DNA of 64,000 nucleotides, from positions 486,413 through 550,412 of the forward strand of contig JAAFJA010000002.1 in assembly GCA_013298765.1 (NCBI GenBank), in the 5' to 3' direction. The notes beneath the pieces were generated by a model. That model had not been told where the DNA came from. It made no database searches and worked only from the letters and a program-made list of their open reading frames with translations. The DNA comes from Betaproteobacteria bacterium. Lineage in GTDB: Bacteria; Pseudomonadota; Gammaproteobacteria; Burkholderiales; Casimicrobiaceae. Position 1 is the first letter of the stretch; every line of letters starts with the position of its first letter. This document shows, piece after piece, positions 61,035 through 64,000 of the stretch. The position numbers were made by a program, and so were the translations under genes.

Positions 61035-61069
61035 AAAAACAGTCTGGGAGACTGTTTTTGTGGCGTTTG
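61025..61069. repeat. Perfect 21-bp inverted repeat at the RHS truncation point
   Basis: Arms at 61025-61045 and 61049-61069 are perfectly complementary with a GGG loop; the outer bases are CAAACGCCAC. The inner arm contains five A/T. It coincides with the place where homology to the second RHS copy ends. Confidence 0.8.
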
Positions 61070-61318
61070 GTCAAACTTGAGCTATGCGGCGACGGCCGCC
61101 CCCGCATCCTCCTACGGCACAGCGGACGCGCCACCGCGTCCCAAACGAAACCACGCTCATTGCAACCAATCGTCCGTGAACGAAGTGAACTGTTCACATC
61201 GCGAGCGCGCAGGCGCGAGCGATCATTCGATCAACGACGGCGATCAGCAATCGGTATTCGCATCTCCGCTCGCCTTCTCGCTGATAAATTCGATTCATCA
61301 GCTACAACAATGCACTGA
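61070..61318. other. Intergenic region between the two RHS modules
   Basis: About 250 bases with no recognisable gene. Short plus-strand frames are Arg/His-rich and look noncoding. Confidence 0.4.
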
Positions 61319-61411
61319 ATCGCCCAGTTGAATTGGGCGAGCCGCTTGTTTATGATTGTTATTGAAATACATCCGCAATCAGTCGAAACCCCAATTCAAT
61401 GGGGCGTCAGT
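61319..61411. repeat. AT-rich paired-palindrome element, copy F
   Basis: Left palindrome CGCCCAGTTGAATTGGGCG at 61321-61339; right palindrome CCCCAATTCAATGGGG near 61389-61404. The right half read in reverse is CGCCCCATTGAATTGGGG, nearly the left half. AT-rich spacer of about 45 bp. Confidence 0.7.
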
Positions 61412-61442
61412 GCCACGAGTTGGTCCCGGTTGCGTATGATAT

Positions 61443-61463
61443 TGAAAGACGGCATCTGACCCC
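61443..61463. repeat. TCTGACCCCG repeat, copy 2
   Basis: AAAGACGGCATCTGACCCCG, matching the copy at 58818 in all but one or two positions and in the same orientation. The two copies bracket the first RHS toxin-immunity module. Confidence 0.55.
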
Positions 61464-61534
61464 GATTCTGCTTTCTGTGACCTTTCTGCGTTTCTGGATC
61501 GCATTTCCCCTGACCCGGAATCCTGTGACTCCAG

Positions 61535-61840
61535 CTAAAGGCGTGGTCTCAAGACAACGAATTCGATCAGCTGCGAAAGAACCACTGCGATTTCATCAGG
61601 CGTCCGCACGTTATCAAAGTGTGCTTGATGAACCACCCCCGCTATGTTGCCGCGCATTAATTCGGCCTCGCCCGAATCCCAAACAACCAAATCGAGCTCT
61701 TCGTCGCCACACCGCAGGTTTAGGTGACACGATGGGTTTGAATCGTCTGATGAGCAGCCAAAACAACCGTCTACATCGAACGCTCTTAAGGTGGTGTCCA
61801 TCGAACGATGCCACGCATGTAGCAACTCAAAAATATGCAT
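61535..61840 (-). CDS. Probable TriTu-like immunity protein
   Basis: 101 residues from MHIFELLHAWHRSMDTTLRA; the ATG at 61840 lies two bases behind the RHS toxin stop (61843-61845). The core LRCGDEELDLVVWDSGEAEL and the C-terminal DEIAVVLSQLIEF resemble small cytoplasmic immunity proteins that accompany TreTu ADP-ribosyltransferase toxins. The longer frame to 61948 would overlap the toxin. Confidence 0.65.
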   Translation of the reverse strand: MHIFELLHAWHRSMDTTLRAFDVDGCFGCSSDDSNPSCHLNLRCGDEELDLVVWDSGEAELMRGNIAGVVHQAHFDNVRTPDEIAVVLSQLIEFVVLRPRL

Positions 61841-61842
61841 GC

Positions 61843-62928
61843 TTAAGGCTTCCTGATGACGCAGGTTATACATGTTGCTGGAGCCAACTCGCTTGGGGCT
61901 GGTCCGTAGAGGCGTGTAGTGACATTCGGTCCCGGAATTACCGACCACTCAGGTTTACTGCCAGCTCGAAGTACCTCTGTCGGCACATCAAATTCAGCAT
62001 AAATCCGCGAGCCCTGCCCAGCGCTCGTATAAGAAGCAGGGTTGGCAGGATTGACGACATATGTTCTTCCACCCGCTCCCTCGACGACGCGACCTGTTTC
62101 GTTCATTAGTTTGAATTCCTTCTCGCTCATCCATCGCCCAACGCGTGTGGTCGCATTTTCGACGACGCTTGCTGCAACCGATTTTGCTGCTGTCGTAGCG
62201 CCGCGCACAAGTGCGCCAGCAACCGCTCCCATAGGCACCGCGTTCGCAGGGTTGTAAACCCAATTGTTCATAAAGCGCGCAAACGACGACGCGTTGCTGT
62301 AGTCTCCGATCGGCACGACGGGTGTTCGAGTGCCATTGATTTCGAGAATCGTCGGGAGGCGGTATGGTGCAATCTGAGCCTCGTTAATTGGCGCCGGCAT
62401 TGAGCTTCCCATCCCGCCTCCAGCATCGCTCGTGATCGGGACCTCTAAGTTCACCGTCGGAGCACCCATTTGGTAGTTCTGTGCGCCTTGCGAAATCTCC
62501 ACCCCGGACTGCGCGGCGCCGCCGGACATCAAGTCACCCATCCCCTGCAACACGCCTGCCGTAACGAAAGCCGTAAACGCCCCTCGCAGCGCGCTTTGGA
62601 TATTCCCGCCCATAATCCCGCCAGACGCAAAACCACCCGCCGCCGCTGCGGTCGCCATGCCAAGCCCATTTAGCGCACCGCTTGCAGAGGCAAAGATCGT
62701 CGCACCATTGGCAAGTGCGTACGCCCCGATGGCCCACGTCGCCGCTACTGCGGTGAGGATTCCTGCGACGATCCCGATGACTTGCCGTCGATGCTTCGTC
62801 CACCACGAGAAGCCGGACGGATCGGTCAGACTCAACGGGTTATTCATCACATAGCTATAACGGTTATGCGACTGCGCATTGTGAGGCGCCTGAATAATCG
62901 GATCAGCCTGCAAGAAGCGCCCAATCAC
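61843..62928 (-). CDS. RHS tip with TreTu-like ADP-ribosyltransferase C-terminal toxin
   Basis: 361 residues from [10 protein letters not shown]. The first 120 residues are the end of the RHS core and a hydrophobic Ala/Gly segment nearly identical to the other RHS copy; then an unrelated region ends in [51 protein letters not shown] and [17 protein letters not shown]. This pattern resembles the TreTu toxin family (ADP-ribosylation of EF-Tu), an assignment from memory of family motifs. The frame upstream is the same RHS frame (62965-63585), interrupted only by an insertion carrying TAG. Confidence 0.7.
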   Translation of the reverse strand: MIGRFLQADPIIQAPHNAQSHNRYSYVMNNPLSLTDPSGFSWWTKHRRQVIGIVAGILTAVAATWAIGAYALANGATIFASASGALNGLGMATAAAAGGFASGGIMGGNIQSALRGAFTAFVTAGVLQGMGDLMSGGAAQSGVEISQGAQNYQMGAPTVNLEVPITSDAGGGMGSSMPAPINEAQIAPYRLPTILEINGTRTPVVPIGDYSNASSFARFMNNWVYNPANAVPMGAVAGALVRGATTAAKSVAASVVENATTRVGRWMSEKEFKLMNETGRVVEGAGGRTYVVNPANPASYTSAGQGSRIYAEFDVPTEVLRAGSKPEWSVIPGPNVTTRLYGPAPSELAPATCITCVIRKP

Positions 62929-62949
62929 CGGATCGTAAATCCGCCCGTT

Positions 62950-63030
62950 GTTCCGGCCGCGTCGCTACCGCTTGCTTAACTTGCTGCGCAAGTTAGCCTT
63001 CACGCTGCGTCGGGCTATCGCCCTCCTGGT
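62950..63030. mobile_element. 81-bp in-frame insertion in the second RHS copy
   Basis: Compared with the first RHS copy (at about 60577), 81 bases are inserted between CCGCCCGTT and CATGTGAATGAG. The insert contains the palindrome TAACTTGC TGC GCAAGTTA. Its length is a multiple of three but it brings a TAG (62965-62967 on the minus strand) into the RHS frame. REP-like or MITE-like. Confidence 0.75.
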
Positions 63031-63585
63031 CATGTGAATGAGCCCGAGCTCCGCCAAATGCTCATGCCCGGTAAAGCCTCGGCTTTCGCCGTTTAGCGGA
63101 CTCGCAGCATTCCTTGCATTGCCCCACGGCCCGAAGCCGTGCACGTTGAACGTATTGGCAACGATTGACACCGTCCCCGCCGTTACCTGACCAGCGGCAT
63201 TCACGCTGCCCGTGATGGTGACCTCGGCCACCATGCTGCCCAGGTGATCTTTCAGCAAGAGCTTGGTGACGGTGTTGAAGCCAGACAAGGGAGCGGTCTG
63301 CGCGGTCAAGCCCGCGCCTACAACCGGCAATCCCGTGTTCACATCAAAGTTCGTCGTGACGGTTGCCACCGAGCCATCAGGACCACTGATCGTCGCGGTG
63401 GACTTGATGACGCGGCCTTGGCTGTCGCGACTGATCTCGAAGCCACCGGGCACGACATAAAGAATGTCATCCGCAAACGCACCCGTGCCAATCGGCCCCG
63501 CGCGCTTGATTTGGCGCACCCGCTGATAGCCCGCGTCGTAGAACAACTCACCGCTCGCCTGCACCGCGCCGCTGATGCGCTTCAT
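62965..63585 (-). CDS. RHS core fragment upstream of the ART toxin tip
   Basis: 206 residues with YDxxGNR-derived RHS sequence: LFYDAGYQRVRQIKR, VPGGFEISRDSQGRVIKS, KDHLGSMVAEV, GFTGHEHLAELGLIHM. It ends early at a TAG inside the 81-bp insertion; the same frame resumes at [17 protein letters not shown]. Upstream, the frame is closed by TAA at about 63610, so the RHS gene is 5'-truncated. Without readthrough the toxin tip would not be made as part of it. Confidence 0.75.
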   Translation of the reverse strand: MKRISGAVQASGELFYDAGYQRVRQIKRAGPIGTGAFADDILYVVPGGFEISRDSQGRVIKSTATISGPDGSVATVTTNFDVNTGLPVVGAGLTAQTAPLSGFNTVTKLLLKDHLGSMVAEVTITGSVNAAGQVTAGTVSIVANTFNVHGFGPWGNARNAASPLNGESRGFTGHEHLAELGLIHMTRRAIARRSVKANLRSKLSKR

Positions 63586-63685
63586 GATGCGCAGCGGGAG
63601 CCTGAAGGGCGCTTAAGTTTGACCTATGGAATCGGAACGTGTCGCGCGCCACCGAACCTCGCCGACGCGCCTGAGGCTCCTCACG

Positions 63686-63742
63686 CCAAAAATAAGAAAA
63701 GCCCGCTTTCGCGGGCTTATTTATTGGCGGAGACGAAGGGAT
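63686..63742. repeat. Palindromic repeat unit 1 (terminator-like)
   Basis: AAGCCCGC TTTC GCGGGCTT stem (63699-63718) followed by ATTTATTGGCGGAGACGAAG and GGAT. The stretch from 63698 to 63742 recurs almost exactly at 63881-63925. Confidence 0.75.
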
Positions 63743-63867
63743 TGCTCGGCGTTCGCTGCGCTCTCGTCCTCGCCCCTGCGCTTGCGCTTCGGGGCCGCCG
63801 CGCTGCGGCGTCGTTCCGCTCGCTTCGCTCGCTCCACCGAACCCGGCAAGGGTTCTCACCCTCCTTA

Positions 63868-63925
63868 CTCCGCCAATAAAAAAGCCCGCTTTCGCGGGCT
63901 TATTTATTGGCGGAGACGAAGGGAT
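63868..63925. repeat. Palindromic repeat unit 2 (48-bp palindrome)
   Basis: CTCCGCCAATAAA at 63868 pairs with TTTATTGGCGGAG ending at 63915, around the same GCCCGC TTTC GCGGGC core, giving a stem of about 22 bp. The tail CTCCGCCA resembles the 3' end of a serine tRNA (with CCA), but no complete tRNA is present. Confidence 0.75.
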
Positions 63926-64000
63926 CACCCTCCGTGGCTATCTCATTGTTATGCATTCTTGTTTTTTTACGGTGTACCGCTTTGGGTACGCAGTTATGCG

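Noticed and set aside
63720-63890. Complete serine tRNA between the two CTCCGCCA tails
   Set aside because: The spacing is too long and no D-arm, anticodon arm or acceptor pairing could be found; only tail-like pieces are present.
63548-63928. 126-residue minus-strand frame with INKPAKAGF repeats
   Set aside because: It is the translation of the two palindromic repeat units and the sequence between them; this kind of frame is a known artefact of terminator-like repeats.

Overview
The window looks like chromosome of a GC-rich Gram-negative, most plausibly a betaproteobacterium. This rests on the gene set (mltG-tmk-holB-pilZ-tatD cluster, type II secretion pseudopilins, split pntAA/pntAB/pntB transhydrogenase, EptA-type phosphoethanolamine transferase, OmpA and BamE-like lipoproteins). 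No rRNA or complete tRNA is visible, so the taxon is inference.

Layout. 0-5 kb: an alanine/glutamate-rich C-terminal fragment, then a minus-strand operon mltG-tmk-holB-pilZ-tatD followed by an ankyrin protein. 5-9.6 kb: a tightly overlapping plus-strand type II secretion operon gspG-I-J-K-L-M-N, with no gspH. 9.7-30 kb: mostly housekeeping and single genes: hydrolase, lipoprotein, TadA-GNAT fusion, PaiB, DMT exporters, XRE-cupin regulator, a large SBBP beta-propeller exoprotein, cysS, a subtilase, bcp, the pnt operon (with two extra small membrane proteins) and a peptide-binding ABC protein. 30-42 kb: EptA-like enzyme, amidohydrolase, an ECF sigma/Ser-Thr kinase pair, aroG, a 14-repeat RCC1 exoprotein, and behind it a decayed second aroG tail. 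42-51 kb: patatin/OmpA pair, YheT hydrolase, Tat-exported carotenoid oxygenase with a DUF2141 protein, a LytS/LytTR two-component system, and a delta-60 repeat exoprotein. 51-56.5 kb: a second, divergent ECF sigma/kinase pair and a LysR regulator.

56.5-64 kb is accessory: a REP-associated tyrosine transposase (RAYT), an IS110-family transposase with a structured 5' noncoding flank, and two tandem, 5'-truncated RHS tip modules, each with its own C-terminal toxin and an immunity gene directly behind it. One toxin looks like a PD-(D/E)XK nuclease, the other like a TreTu-type ADP-ribosyltransferase. Both RHS copies are damaged: one by a one-base loss in a G run, the other by an 81-bp in-frame insertion carrying TAG.

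Three observations cut across the window. (1) Three unrelated beta-propeller exoproteins (SBBP, RCC1, delta-60) end in the same 60-residue DxDGDG...DGVLLLR.MLG.SG module, a candidate shared surface-sorting or Ca-binding tail. (2) Six AT-rich elements of about 90 bp, each a pair of small palindromes arranged as an inverted repeat, sit just behind stop codons at 14.9, 23.1, 32.5, 37.9, 51.4 and 61.3 kb. (3) The two sigma/kinase pairs are paralogous one-step signalling modules with TPR-like C-termini.
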